Assembly: GCF_002099425.1 (NCBI RefSeq)
Contig: NW_018344037.1
Location: 4,642,001 to 4,706,000 of the forward strand
Source: Phascolarctos cinereus
Taxonomy: Eukaryota; Chordata; Mammalia; Diprotodontia; Phascolarctidae
Length of the DNA stretch: 64,000 nucleotides
Direction of reading: 5' to 3'
Shown: positions 24,375-40,109 of the stretch, in pieces
Layout: each line of letters begins with the position of its first letter
Numbering within the stretch: position 1 is the stretch's first letter
Notes under the pieces: model-generated
The model's database searches: none
Told to the model about the DNA's origin: nothing
The model's input: the letters and a program-made list of their open reading frames with translations, nothing else
Program-made: the position numbers and the translations under genes

Positions 24375-24954
24375 AAATCATCTTTTAAGAAATTATCAAG
24401 GAAAACTACCTTAATATTGTAGAACCAGAGGAATAAAATACAAATTGAAAGAATCCATTGCTTACTTTCTGAAAGGGATTCTAAAAGGAAAACTAGGAAT
24501 ATCACAGACAAATTCCAGAGTCCGTAGCTAAAAAAGGAAATATTACAAGCACACAGAAAGAAACAAATTGAATATTGAGGAAACACAATCACAATAACTC
24601 AAGATTTAGCAGCTTCTATATTAAGGGATCTGAGGGCTTAGAATATGATATTCTGGAGGTCAAAGTAGCTAAAACTGAAACCAAGAATCATGTACCCATC
24701 AAAATTGAGTAAAATCCTTTAGGGGAAAAAATAGACAATCAATGAAATAGAAGACTTTCAAGCATTCTTGATGAAAAGACCAGAGCTGAATAGAAAATTT
24801 GACTTTCAAATATAAGACTCAAAAGAAACATGAAAAGGTAAACAAGAAAGAGAAATCATAAGGGAGTTATTAAAGTATAACTGTTTGTATTCTTATATGG
24901 AAAGATGACATTTGTAACTCATGAGATCTTTCTCAGTATTAGGGTAGTTAGAGG

Positions 24955-25203
<249 letters not shown>

Positions 25204-26015
25204 ACAGTGAGTTGATTGTGAAGGTATGATATCTAAAAAATACAATTAAGTGGTGAGAAAGAGGAATGTTCTGGAAGGAGAAAGGGAGAGGTAGAATGGG
25301 GTAAATTATCTCACATAAAAGAGGCAAGAGAAAGCTTTTACAGTGGAGGGGAAGGGGGTGAGGTGAGAGGGAATGAGTGAACCTTACTCTCATTGGATTT
25401 AGCTTAAGGAGGGAATAATATACATGTTCAACTGAGTAAGGAAATCTATCTTACCCTACAGGAAAATAGGGAGCAAGGGGATAAGAGAGGGGGCAATCAG
25501 AAGCAAACACTTTTGAGGAAGGACAGGGTCAAAAGAGATAATAGAAGAAATGGGAGTGTGGGATAGGATGGAGGGAAATATAGTTAGTCTTTCACAACAT
25601 GACTATTATGGAAGTGTTTTGAATGACTACACATGTATAACCTGTCTTGAATTGCTTGCCTTCTCAATGATGGTGGGTGAGGAAGAAGGAAGGGAGAGAA
25701 TTTGGAACTCAAAATTTTAGAAACAAATGTTAAAAATTGTTTTTTACATGCAACTGGGAAATAAGATATACAGGCAATAGGGTATACAAATCTATCTTGC
25801 CCTTCAGGAAAATTGAAGGGAAAGGAGAAAAGAAAAGGAGGGAAGGGTGATAGAAGGGAGGGCAGATTAGGGGAAGGGTTAATCAGAATGCATGCTGTCT
25901 TGGGGTGGGGGTAGAGGATAGATTGGGAGAAAATTTGGAACTCAATATCTTGTGGAAGTGAATGTTGAAAACTAAAAATTAATTAACTAATTAATAAAAC
26001 AATTAAAAAGCAACA

Positions 26016-26548
26016 AAAAATGCTATAGTATTTGTTGCCTATATATTTAGTATTAATATTACTTCATTGTCTATGGTACTTTTTAACATTGATCTAGTTT
26101 CCCTGTTTATCTCTTTTAATTAAATATTTTACCTTTAACTTTGTCTGAGATTGATTAATACCCCTCTTCTTTAAAATCAACTAAAGCATAGTAAATTCTA
26201 CTCCAGCCCCTCAGTTTTACTTTCGTGTATCTCTCATTTTTAAATGTTTCTTGCAAACAACTTATTGTTAGATTCTGGATATTTATCCATTCTATCTATT
26301 TTTATTTTATGGGTAATTTTATCTCATTCACATTCAAAGTTCTAACAACTAGCTGTGTATTTCCTCCATTCTTTTTTTCTTCACTGCTTATCCTTCTATC
26401 TCTTTTTATCTCAGTCATCCTCAGAAATCTACTTGATTTTTGACAACTGATTCCCTAACCCACACACCCTTCTAAAAATCCTTTCCTTATCCTAACCCTC
26501 TATCCTGCTGTTTTTCTGCATGTTAAGAAGATTTTATGCCCTAATAAA
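26016..26548 (-). mobile_element. outer antisense L1, endonuclease to inter-ORF piece
   Basis: Resumes at the duplicated target 'aaaaatgctatagt'. The plus strand has 'attacttcattgtctatgg', 'cttgcaaacaacttattgtt' and 'ttcacattcaaagtt', the reverse of the L1 endonuclease region, then what looks like reversed inter-ORF sequence to about 26548. Confidence 0.75.
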
Positions 26549-27168
26549 TATATAGGACCCACATGTACAAAAAATCTTTGCAGCAGCTCTTTCTGTGGTG
26601 GCAAAGAATTAGAAATTGAGGGGATGCCCATCAGTAGGGAAATAGCTGAACAGGTTGTAGTATATGAATGTAGTGGAATACTATTGCTCCATAAGAAATA
26701 ATGAGCAGAGAGATTTCAGAAAAGTTTGGAAAGACTTTTATGAACTCATGCTGACTGAAGTGGGCAGAACCAGGAGAACACTGTACATACTAACAGCAAC
26801 ACTATATGATGACCAACTTTAATAGATTTTCCTCTTCTCAGCAGTACAGTGATATAATACAACTCCAAAAGACTCATGATGAAAATTTTATCCACATCTA
26901 GAAAAATAACTATGGAGTCTGAATGCAGATAGAAGAGTACTATTTTCTTTTTTTCTCATTTTTCCCCCTTTTGTTCTAATTCCTCTTTCATAACATGATT
27001 AATGTGGAAATATGTCTAATATGACTTTACACACATAGCACATATCAGATTATATGCCTTCTTGGGGAGGAGATAGGGGAAGGAGAGAGAAACATTTAGA
27101 ACTCAAAATCTCATAAAAGTGAATGTCAAAAACTAAAAGTAAATAAATTAAGTTTAAAAAAAAATTAA
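26549..27168 (+). mobile_element. 5'-truncated L1 3' end
   Basis: Begins 'aggacccacatgtac' in the last part of ORF2, runs through 'ggcaaagaattagaaattga', 'tggaatactattgctccata' and the 3' UTR, and ends in an A-rich tail (27145-27168). About 620 bp. It abuts the PIK3CB retrocopy. No convincing target repeat was found. Confidence 0.85.
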
Positions 27169-27169
27169 A

Positions 27170-31196
<4,027 letters not shown>

Positions 31197-31203
31197 AAAT
31201 CCA

Positions 31204-31985
31204 TGGGTAATGGAGGGATGGTGGAGCTAAGATGGTAGAGAAAAGGCAATAACTCATCTGAGCTCTCCCAAAACATCTCTGAACACCTTTAAATAATGCC
31301 ATAATGTTTTATGTAGGCAATTGCTGGAGCAGCAGAAACCGCCAAAGGATGGGGTAAAATAATTTTCCAGCCAATAGAATCTCACACCTGGGTGAGAGTG
31401 GAACATAGTCCAGTGCAGGACATGCCAGCACAGATTGAGCCCAAGCAAAGACCCAGCCCCAGCAAACCAAGAGTAGGCCGTGGGAGCCACTAAATTAGTA
31501 GAGGCAGCAGATGCTTCTGGAGCTCTCAGTCCATAGATGGTAAGGGCATTGAACAACTGCTCTGAAGGAGACTAAGGGGTCTCTTTGCCAGCACTGAGGC
31601 AGAAATCATAAAGGACTTAATAAGATTAAACTGTTAACATTCCTACAAGGGATGATGATACTTGTAACTCATAAGAACTTTCTCATTATTGGGGTCATTA
31701 GAAGGAGTATATGTAGACAGAGGGCACAGGTGTGAGTTGAATATGAAGGGGTAATATCTAAAAATACAAAATTAAGGGGTGAGGGAAGAATGTACTGGGA
31801 GAAAGGGAAAGGGAGAGGTAGAATGGGATAATTTTTCTTACATAAAAGAAGCAAGAAAAGGCTTTTACAGTGGAGGGAGAAAAGGGATGATATGGGGAAG
31901 AGTGAGTGAAACTGGCTGTCATCAGCATTGGCTTAAAGAGGTAATAATATGCACACTCAATTGGATAAAGAAGATAGACATGTTC
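31204..31985 (+). mobile_element. L1/HAL1 fragment: 5' UTR joined to post-ORF1 region
   Basis: Starts with a clear 5' end ('ggagggatggtggagctaag'), covers about 400 bp of 5' UTR, then at about 31604 jumps to the very end of ORF1 ('aaatcataaaggacttaat') and the purine-rich spacer. Nearly all of ORF1 is missing. The same kind of join is seen in the antisense insert at 20902-21821. It follows the A-tail of the previous L1 after only a few bases. Confidence 0.75.
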
Positions 31986-32089
31986 TTTAAAATTCAGGAC
32001 ATATCCATTTTGAATTTGGTGTTTTCAGATTCCCGTCCAATGTCCATCAAATAGCCAATTTTCTCTTATGTAATTTATGATTAGGCATT

Positions 32090-32640
32090 TATCAAACATT
32101 GGTTTTTGAAATGCATTTTAAAAATTATCTCTTATCTAGATGCAACAGATCTACTCTCTAAAGTATGTGTTCAGTTCTACTGTGCTATTTATTTCTTGTT
32201 TCTATGATTTGGTCTTTGACTCATATATTCTTTAGCATTTTTAAAAAAATTTCTCTTTTATCTTATTTTGTTAGTGCTCCCTGAATTGATGGCTATTTCC
32301 TGTATTATGGCATTTAAAAATGTTTAATATTTTTGTGTTTTTTTAATTTGCAACTTTTATGTGCCCATACATGTAAATATATTTGTAAAAAAAAAAAGAT
32401 ACAGTGTTGAGAAATACATATATTCTTCAGTAGACCCACTTACAGGAAGTCATAAATATCTTATCTCTAATTCATCCAGCAATTTGTTTAATTTTCTGTT
32501 TTCACTATTGTTAATTTTGTTAGATTTGCCCAAAGCTAAGAGATATTAAAATCTTCTGCAACTATTAAACTTCCCATGTCCTCTTATAATTTTATTATTG
32601 TTCCTTAAGCTCTAGAGAAAGGTTATTTTTTTTTTTTTTA
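32090..32640 (-). mobile_element. L1 ORF2 fragment (antisense)
   Basis: Plus strand has 'gtgctccctgaattgatgg' and 'gatttgcccaaagctaag', reversed ORF2 between RT and endonuclease. Old. Confidence 0.6.
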
Positions 32641-33480
32641 CTTGTACTACTCATGTTTCTCTTCTTTACAGAATTTGTAAAACAAATAATCTGCTCATGT
32701 TGCTAGTTTTGCTGCTTGCTTGATTTTTTTTTTGGTTTGTTTTTTTAATGCTTAAAATACTTCTGTTTCACTAAACTCTTTTTTTTTCCTCTGATGATTA
32801 GGTTCTGGGTAGCTGTGTATGTCATTTTGGATTACAACTTGAACTCTTTTGCTTTTTGCAGTTTATTATTCATTCTCTTCTATGGCTTCTGGTGGGCAAA
32901 TATTTATTTGGTGTGATTTGAGTTTCCATTCCTTTATATTTGAAGTTATTTCTCTTGGTTGCTTTCATAATTTTTTTTGTTGGAATTTTTCAAGGTAATC
33001 ACTTGTACTTTGAAGTATAAGGGTTCTTTGTTTTTATTTTATATTTCTTCCCTTCTCTCACCCTCCTTAAAGAGTCCTGGTAATCCTTTCAATTGGCACA
33101 TAATTTTCTATATTCATAAATTCTATGGTTTGTCTTGTTTATGGTGTTTAGGTTTCTCAAATTGCTGTGTACTTCTAGGAGGCCTAAGATCCACAAATTT
33201 TCCTCTATGAATCTGGGCTCCCAGTTGAATTCAATTTGCTTGTATAAAGATCATGTATTTTTAAAATATTGTTCTTCTTTGCTTCTTTTCTCCTATATTG
33301 TCCATTTTAGTATACATGTGCTTTTATAAACAGTTGTTCTATTTTGATTCTTTCAAGACACTTACCAGCCTGGATTTAAACTTTTCTATTCTGTAAATTA
33401 TTTCTGCCTTGCATGTGACACATTCATTCATCCCCTTTCTTTTTTTAAGTTCTAGCAGCTCTTCTGTTCTTTAGTACTGC
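32641..33480 (-). mobile_element. probable old LINE sequence (antisense)
   Basis: T-rich on the plus strand, with a stretch like reversed ORF1 near 32940-33000 ('ttatttctcttggttgc'). The match is weak; it could be a different L1 subfamily or another repeat. Confidence 0.3.
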
Positions 33481-34775
33481 TTAGTACTGCCACCCCAGGA
33501 AGGGCAGAGTCAGCTCTTATATACTGCCTTCTTCCACATGGGGATGGGCTGCATTGAGGTCTGCTGTTTTCTGTCATAGAATGATAGGGTGAGGGCGAAT
33601 GGGCAAGGTGTGCCAAGAGTCACTGCAGCTGCGAAGAAATCACTGAATTAGACTCAGAGCACAAACCAATGTGTTAGGTAGTTCACTCTCTCAGAGTTTG
33701 GAGACTGGGTGTGGGGTGTGGCAATGGGTTAGGAATTTTTATTTTCAGTAGTTAATAAGGCTGTTACCTTGTAAGATTTCTTGGTGTCTTGGGCTTATGA
33801 AGACAGCTGTAATTGATCTGCTTCAGGTACATAATTCATGCGTGTGTGTGTATGTGTGTGTGTGTGTGTGTGTGTATGTGTGTGTTTGTGTGTGTATATC
33901 TGCATTTCTCCATCCTATTGGTCATGTGACCTAGAATTGAAGCTCTCTTCTTTTTGCTTAACCCTTATTTCTTTGCAATGCTCAATAAATATTTCATTTC
34001 TTTTTTTCTGCTTTTGAAATTAAAAAAAAAAAGCTCCAGAAAGCAGGAAAGACTTCAGAGAGGAAAGGAAACTTCTGCTATATTCTGCATGGTGAGCAGG
34101 GTCTTATGAAAGAGTTACAGAGGCTCTGAGTGAGGAGATCTCCATCCTTCCTTTCTAGATATAAGTAGATCTCAAGGAATACATGGAATGGGACTGCACA
34201 GAGTTAGTTAGAGCATATTATAGCGCAGGTAAATGTAATACTTTTCCCACTTTCCATAGGGCTAGGGAATAGAAAATGTCAGAGTTGTCATTCTTTGTTA
34301 ATCTGAACTTTTCTGGAGAAAGGGAAAGAATAGAAAGGGATAAACTGGGGCTTTGGCCAAGGGTGGGTGGCATTAATAAGCTAGGACACCTGATAGGTCT
34401 CTGCCCAAGCCAGGCTTTTTGGTTCGTTTCTTTGGTTGACTGGTTGGCTTTGAGGGGATGTGCCAATATAAGTTGGGGCTGAGGAACAGAGTTCCAAACT
34501 TATTTGTGGGGTACAGGGGTTGGTGATAGTTCTCTGAACTTTTGCAGTTTTATGACAAAATAAAGTAGGTGTTATATCTAAGCATATCCACACCCTGATA
34601 CTAGCGAGGCTGCTCTGGAGATAGTATTTGGGGTCTCCTAAGCCTGGACTCTATGATGTGCTAGAACAAGGTCATACCTCACTACACCAGATTGTTAAAT
34701 ATTCACTGTGAATATTATACCTTGGAAATCTGCAAACACTAAAAATCTTAATTTATTGAGGGTTTAATTTATTGT
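33481..34775. other. unassigned stretch
   Basis: No gene recognised. Includes a simple repeat at 33838-33898. The 33500-33740 and 34060-34680 parts have a higher G+C content than the surroundings and may be old repeats I cannot name. Confidence 0.4.
33838..33898. repeat. (TG)n microsatellite
   Basis: Interrupted TG run with 'tatg' and 'tttg' variants. Confidence 0.95.
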
Positions 34776-34779
34776 TTCA

Positions 34780-34922
34780 TTGATTGTCTAAACTTTAGAA
34801 AGTGATAGAGGAAATGTTATTAATGCAGAATAAACATAAAAATGTGTCATGGGTCATTTTTGTTAGTTTGTTTGTTTGTTTTTCTGAAAAGTCAGTTAAA
34901 TATTTAGCAGCATTCCATTGCA
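34780..34922 (+). repeat. unassigned repeat Y, copy 2
   Basis: Similar to 10545-10665 (same order of 'aatgcaga.taaac', 'aaaaatgt', 'ttagcagcat'); a (GTTT)n run lies in the middle. Family unknown. Confidence 0.4.
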
Positions 34923-35277
34923 TGGACTCCACATGAAGCAGCAGGTTATATGGTAAAAGACCTCAGAGACTACCAACCCTTTGATTCACACGTGGAGGCA
35001 AGAGAGTCACTACCTTGAAGGGATAGCAGTAGACCTTTCAGATTTTCCAGGGCTGCAGTGAATGTTCAGTCTCAGATTTGCTCAATTCTTCACTTAATCC
35101 TCCCATGGATTTTCCTCCCTTTCTAGTTGATTCCCTTCTCCCACTCTCTTCTCTGATTTTACTCCTTCATGGGACTAAAATGCTCTTGGCAAGGATTTTT
35201 AGATTAATGAGAACTTTAGAGCAAGCTCTCTTGGCTTCCCTATTCTCTGCCATCAATCAGGAAACATCACAAGTCCT

Positions 35278-35530
35278 GTTGTTCAGTTGTTTTGAGTCAT
35301 GACTGAAAACTTGGTGACTCCATTTGAGATTTTCTTGGCAGAGATACAGGGGTAGTTTGCTATGTCCTTCTCCTCTCATTTCACAGGTGAGAAAATTAAG
35401 GCAAATAGGGTTAAGTGACTTGCCCAGGGTTAAATGGCTAGTAAGTGTCTGAGGCCAGATTTGATTTCAGGAAAATGAGTCTTCCTGAATCTAGCCCAGA
35501 ATTTTATCCACTGTACCACCTTGCTGCTCC
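35278..35530 (-). repeat. MAR1-like CORE-SINE (full-length, antisense)
   Basis: Reversed RTE-like tail 'gttgttcagttg ... gagattttcttggcagagat', CORE and tRNA-like head ('ccactgtaccaccttgctg'). Flanking repeat 'catcacaagtcct' (35265-35277) and 'catcacaaatcct' (35531-35543), one mismatch. Confidence 0.9.
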
Positions 35531-35924
35531 CATCACAAATCCTATGTTCAGATAGATAAAGTATCTATCAAGTACTTACTACGTGATGGCCCTTCTAAAC
35601 AAATAAAAGAACTATCTTTATATAAGGATTTTGATTAATAAAGAAAAAAACATTATATGGCACTGTTACATTCTAAGTTTCATCAACTGGTGCTTTGTGT
35701 ATAGTCTAATGAATACTAATAGTGTCTTTCAAACTGGAATGTAAAGAATAACTAATGTTCTGATGATTTGAAAACAGATTTCTTACATCAGGTAATGCAA
35801 ATCAGATCACATGAAATTCCAGGAAAATATTTCATATTCTGATGTAGCTTTTTGAAGCATTATTATGTGGGTCATTTTTTTTCAGGAGAAAAATAATGAG
35901 ATAATAGTGACTATATAGTGGTCA

Positions 35925-36128
35925 TAGAATCATATATTTAGAGGTGAAGATACTTTTGATATCATCTAATCTGATGCAGTCTTTTACAGATACAAAAATT
36001 GAGGCCCCAAGAGGTTGAGTGGGTTTGTGTCCTTTGAACAGGACACAGTGGTGGTCACTAGCAGAACTGAAACTCCAACTTATATCTTCTGCCTCCAGTG
36101 TTCTTTCCACTACACCATACTTCCTCCC
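35925..36128 (-). repeat. THER1/MIR-like SINE (antisense)
   Basis: Reversed order: L2-like end ('atagaatcatatatttaga'), CORE ('cagatacaaaaattgaggcc') and head ('tttccactacaccatactt'). Confidence 0.75.
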
Positions 36129-36554
36129 AATGATTATATTGGCATATCTAGTACTAGAGGTTTTTTTTTAAATTGACTATACAAATAATCTCATTTAATA
36201 AGAAGAAGAATAATTTTTCAAGTAAACATAAAAACATGCTATCACATGTTTTTTATACTTGAGCAACCTTAAGCTCAGAAAGGTAAGACTTAGTAAGACG
36301 AAAGAGCTAGTAAGGAGAAGAACCAGAACTCGAACTCATCGATTAACTAGAAGTGCAGTATTCTTCATGCTGTCACTCATATTTTATTGTCTCAGATACT
36401 TATTTATTTTTAATAAAATGAGAAGTTGTACAAAAAGTATAAGAATTCAGTACTTTGGTGTGTTTAGGTATTAATATTTTATGTTTTGAATCATAAACAT
36501 CTGTTTTATATTACCACTTGGTCATGTTATTTGTATTTTATTTTTACTTGGTGA

Positions 36555-36782
36555 GTTTTGCAACTCTGACATTTATATAGGTCTTTAAGGTTTAAAATTG
36601 TTTAACTTGAGTCTTACAAGAAAACTGTCTGACAAGCAGTACAGGTATTACATTCATTTTCTAGAGGAAGACATTGAAGCTCATAAAGCTTAAATCATTT
36701 ATATGTCAGAAGTCAAGATTCAAATGCTGACTTCCTGAATCAAAATCAAAGACTCTTTCATTACACTGTTGCCTCCTATATT
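36555..36782 (-). repeat. MIR-like SINE (antisense)
   Basis: 'tttatataggtctttaagg' start, a purine-rich CORE near 36660 and 'cattacactgttgcctcc' at the head end. Confidence 0.6.
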
Positions 36783-37013
36783 AAGTGCATTAATTTAAAA
36801 TAGGAATCACATGATAAAAGAAATCCATGAAATCCTTGATGTTCTGTTATCATTTCTACCCCTCGGTTTTCAGTACTCTATTGATAAATGCACAATATTG
36901 GAGGATTAAGATGGAACAAAGTATAGTTTGAGATGCCTTCCTTCATGTTGCCCCCACTCAAAAAGTTCCCCTACATAACTGCCTATTTAGCCTTTATGAA
37001 TAGTAGCAATTGA

Positions 37014-37014
<1 letters not shown>

Positions 37015-37052
<38 letters not shown>
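37015..37052. repeat. (TG)n microsatellite
   Basis: About 18 uninterrupted TG units. Confidence 0.95.
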
Positions 37053-37053
<1 letters not shown>

Positions 37054-37139
37054 TTTCCTTTTCCCTTTCCTTTGATATCTTTGGGAGATAAACCTAATGT
37101 TGGTAAAACAAATAGTAAACACTGTTTACTGATAGTCCC

Positions 37140-37690
37140 AAATATCATTTCAAAATGGCTAAATTGATCTACAGCCAAGTTAACAGTGCATCTGTAGGCA
37201 TATTTTCCCTTTGCCTCCCCAATCATTTTCCTTTCCACTTTTTCATGTTTGACATCTGATGGATATGAGGTAGAACCACTTAGTTATATTAATTTCTATT
37301 TCTCCAATTATTAATGAACTTCAATATATTTTTTTCATGTAGCTATTGATTATTCATATTTTTTCTTTGAAAACTACCTGTTCATATCTTATAACCATTT
37401 CTCTATCAGGGTATGATAATTCTTATAAATTTTAATTAGTTCTTTATATATCTTGGATATAAGAAATGTATCCAAAAAAAACCTGCTGCAACGAGTATTT
37501 ACATTGAGTTAACTTGTACCCTTATTTTAATTGCATTGGTTTTCTTTGTTAAAAAATTACAATTTTATGTAACCAGAATTATTCACTTTATCTTCTATTA
37601 TTTCCCACCTTGGTTTTGTGATTAATATAGAGAAATGCTGTTGATTTTTGTTTTCAGCAACCATGCTAAAGTTATTAATTGTTGTTCAAT
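37140..37690 (-). mobile_element. L1 ORF2 3' region fragment (antisense)
   Basis: Plus strand has 'gttaacagtgcatctgtagg', 'ctccaattattaatgaact', 'actacctgttcatatctt' and 'attgcattggttttctttgt', the reversed ORF2 end. Old. Confidence 0.7.
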
Positions 37691-37799
37691 TCATATCTAT
37701 TATTTCACTAGAATTTTTAAAGTAAAATATCATGTTAACAGCAAATAGATACAATTTCAATCAATTTGCTGTAGACCTAATGGAAATCAGCCCTGAGTC

Positions 37800-38050
37800 C
37801 AAAATAATGATATTAATTATCTACATGTACATAGAACTTTGTATATATTACATCATTTGATCCTATAAAGACTCTATAAAATTATTATTACAAGTAATAT
37901 ACACATTTTATGGATGAGGAATCTCAGGTCCAGCATGGATAAAGATGATTCATACAGGGGAACAGAAAACTAACCTATTATTTGAATCAAGATCTTCTGA
38001 CCATCTAGTCCAGAATTCATTGCACTATTCCACAGATGCAACCTTTAAAA
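37800..38050 (-). repeat. MIR3-like SINE (antisense)
   Basis: 'acatcatttgatcctataaa' (reversed 3' part), a CORE-like stretch near 37910 and 'cattgcactattccacagat' at the head end. Confidence 0.6.
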
Positions 38051-38054
38051 TACC

Positions 38055-38160
38055 CCATATTCGTACAACACTTTAAGGTTTGAGAAGCACTCTAAGTATA
38101 TCATTTCATTTGATCCTCAAAAAAAAAAAGAGGTTAAGGCTATTATTCTTATTTTTTTTT
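38055..38160 (-). repeat. MIR3-like SINE 3' fragment (antisense)
   Basis: 'acaacactttaaggtttgag' and 'atttcatttgatcctcaaaa' only. Confidence 0.55.
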
Positions 38161-38204
38161 TAAATCTAGTATGTATTTTGTACTTAATTTGTTGCAGGTT
38201 GTGC

Positions 38205-38316
38205 AATATTAGCCTCATTAGCCTGTGAGCCCCTTGAAAGCATTGATGACATCTTGCCTTTCTTTTGTATCCCTAGCATGTGGCAGAGTGCTTAGCACAC
38301 AGAAGTTCCTTTATGT
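38205..38316 (+). repeat. L2 3' end, left half
   Basis: 'tgtgagccccttgaaagca', 'tttgtatccctagcatgt' and 'agtgcttagcacacagaag' are the L2 3' end. The expected 'aataaatg' tail appears only after repeat X, at 38850-38890, so this L2 was split by that insertion. Confidence 0.8.
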
Positions 38317-38848
38317 TCTTAGTCCCTCATTCTGAAGAAGACCAACTTCATTGTCCTGACTTACAGGTGAATTTGATTTAAGTGAAGCAGAGTTGCAGTC
38401 TTCAGCCTCACTCTCTCACAGTCATTGAAGTCCAGTGACAAGACAAAAGCCACAAAGACTGACAATGGCCTGAGATGCAGCAGATGACCTTGGCATCTTC
38501 TACGTTTGAGCAATCTCTAAGCACTCCACAACAGCTGCATCAATCTCCTTCATGGCCTTTGGAATAGGTTGTTCTCATATGTCCATTCTGCCAGAGAAAG
38601 TCTTCACGTGCTTCAGGTAGACATCCTCCTAACTCACTGAAAGGATTTGAGGCCTATTGATTATCTTCAATCTGGTTCAGCTCATATGCAAAGACAATTT
38701 TACTGGGGTGTGGCCACTGTGTATGCTACATCTTCTTGGAGACATAGGTGAGAGTTGGGTGAAGCTAGACACCAAAAATGAATGAGCACTTGTGAAAAGG
38801 GCTCAGCAAACCATTACATCGGAGGTGCTAAACATCCCATACAACCCA
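38317..38848 (+). mobile_element. unassigned interspersed repeat X, longest copy
   Basis: About 530 bp inserted into an L2 3' end, with similar bases at the two edges ('agttccttta' and 'agttctttaa') that may be a target repeat. Landmarks: 'cctcattctgaagaagacca', 'tttgatttaagtgaagc', 'cagcctcactctct' and 'ggcctgagatgcagcagatg'. It has no tRNA-like boxes or A-tail. It may be the 3' end of a LINE or a non-autonomous element. Confidence 0.6.
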
Positions 38849-38978
38849 GTTCTTTAATAAATGCATATTAGATTATTGACTATTCATCTCACTATAGTCA
38901 GTGCTAATCAAACCTCAACTGAAATGCTAGTTTCTGCTCTGGACAGTGTATTTTACAATTACGTAGATAAATTAAATA

Positions 38979-39181
38979 CAGGGGTGGGGAACCTGCAGCC
39001 TCAAGGCCACATGTGGCCCCCTCGGTCCTCAAGTGTGGCCCTTTGACTGAATTGAAATTTCACAGAACAAATCCTTTTATTAAGGAGATTTGTTCTGTGA
39101 AGTTTGGATTCAATGGAAGGGCCATACTTGAGGACCTAGAGGACTACATGTGCCCTCAAGGCTGTAGATTCCGCACCCCTG
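38979..39181. mobile_element. palindromic hAT-type MITE
   Basis: About 203 bp that fold on themselves: the left half from 'caggggtg' to 'cacagaacaaatc' is the inverted copy of the right half ending 'cacccctg' (39174-39181). 'CAGGGGTG' ends are typical of hAT elements. The adjoining 8 bp do not match ('attaaata', 'ggagtatc'), so no target repeat is left. Non-coding. Confidence 0.8.
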
Positions 39182-39219
39182 GGAGTATCCACAAGAAATT
39201 AACCTGGGTGATGAAAGGC

Positions 39220-39440
39220 TGTTGAATACATGGCACGTGAAGACTGGCTGAAGAAAATGGGCATATTTAGCGTAAAGACGAGAATACTTATAGGGAAAAT
39301 GATAGCTATCTTCAAATATCTATCAAATATTATTTACACTTGCCAGGTAAATAATAGTGGCCACTCCTTTTGTTCATTTGTTGATCTAGCTAGGTGCCCA
39401 AGTCCCATCTAACTCTAAAATTATGTGTTTTTGTGATAAT
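39220..39440 (+). repeat. CR1/L3 LINE 3' fragment
   Basis: 'agaaaatgggcatatttagc', 'gatagctatcttcaaatat' and 'cccatctaactctaaaatta' follow the CR1/L3 3' end order. Confidence 0.65.
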
Positions 39441-39633
39441 CTATCATCTTCGAAGAGCTTCTGGCATAAGTGTGGAAGATTACAGAGACACCAGCAGGTG
39501 AGCAAGTGATTGTAGAGAAAGAAAGTGAAAGATCACAGAGTACTGGACATATGTACTAGTATTTGAAAATTGCTATTACTTGTTATTCCAATCTTTCTGT
39601 GACAGATTTTTTTCCTGTCTTAAATTCTCAACT

Positions 39634-39884
39634 TGGGGCAGTTAGATAGCTCAGTGTATATAACCAGGCCATGGAGTCAGGAAAACTTATCATTGTGAAT
39701 TCAAATCTGACCTCAGATATTATCTGTGTGATTTTGGGCAAGTCACTTAACACCTTTTACCTCTTTTCCTCATCTGTGAAAGGAGCTGGAGAAGGAAATG
39801 TCAAACCACTCCAGTATCTTTGCCAAGAAAATCCCAAATTCGTTCAGGAAGAGTCAGACACAACTGAAAATGACTGAACAACAA
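39634..39884 (+). repeat. MAR1-like CORE-SINE (full-length)
   Basis: Head 'tggggcagttagatagctca', B-box side, CORE, and RTE-like tail 'actccagtatctttgccaag ... actgaacaac'. Perfect 12-bp repeat 'aaattctcaact' on both sides (39622-39633 and 39885-39896). Confidence 0.95.
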
Positions 39885-39984
39885 AAATTCTCAACTGTGG
39901 ATAATAAAATCACACAGTTAGAGATTACATTTAGGGCCCATAGAGTATATTCCCTACATTCTAAGACTGAAAAAAAAAAGGAAA

Positions 39985-40105
39985 CAAGGAGAGTTTAAGT
40001 GACTTACTCAGGGTCACATGTTTGAGGCAGGAACAGAACTCAGTTTTGTTTTGTTTTGTTTTGTTAATGCTAACTCCAGTGCCCTACCCAAAGCCCCAGA
40101 TTAGT
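39985..40105 (-). repeat. MIR-like SINE fragment with (TTTTG)n
   Basis: 'taagtgacttactcagggtc' and 'aggaacagaactcag', then a short (GTTTT)n run. Confidence 0.5.
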
Positions 40106-40109
40106 TGAA

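Noticed and set aside
34060-34680. Possible solo LTR of an old endogenous retrovirus (TATA-like and AATAAA-like signals)
   Set aside because: I could not find matching ends, flanking target repeats, or a recognisable family, so it is left as unassigned.
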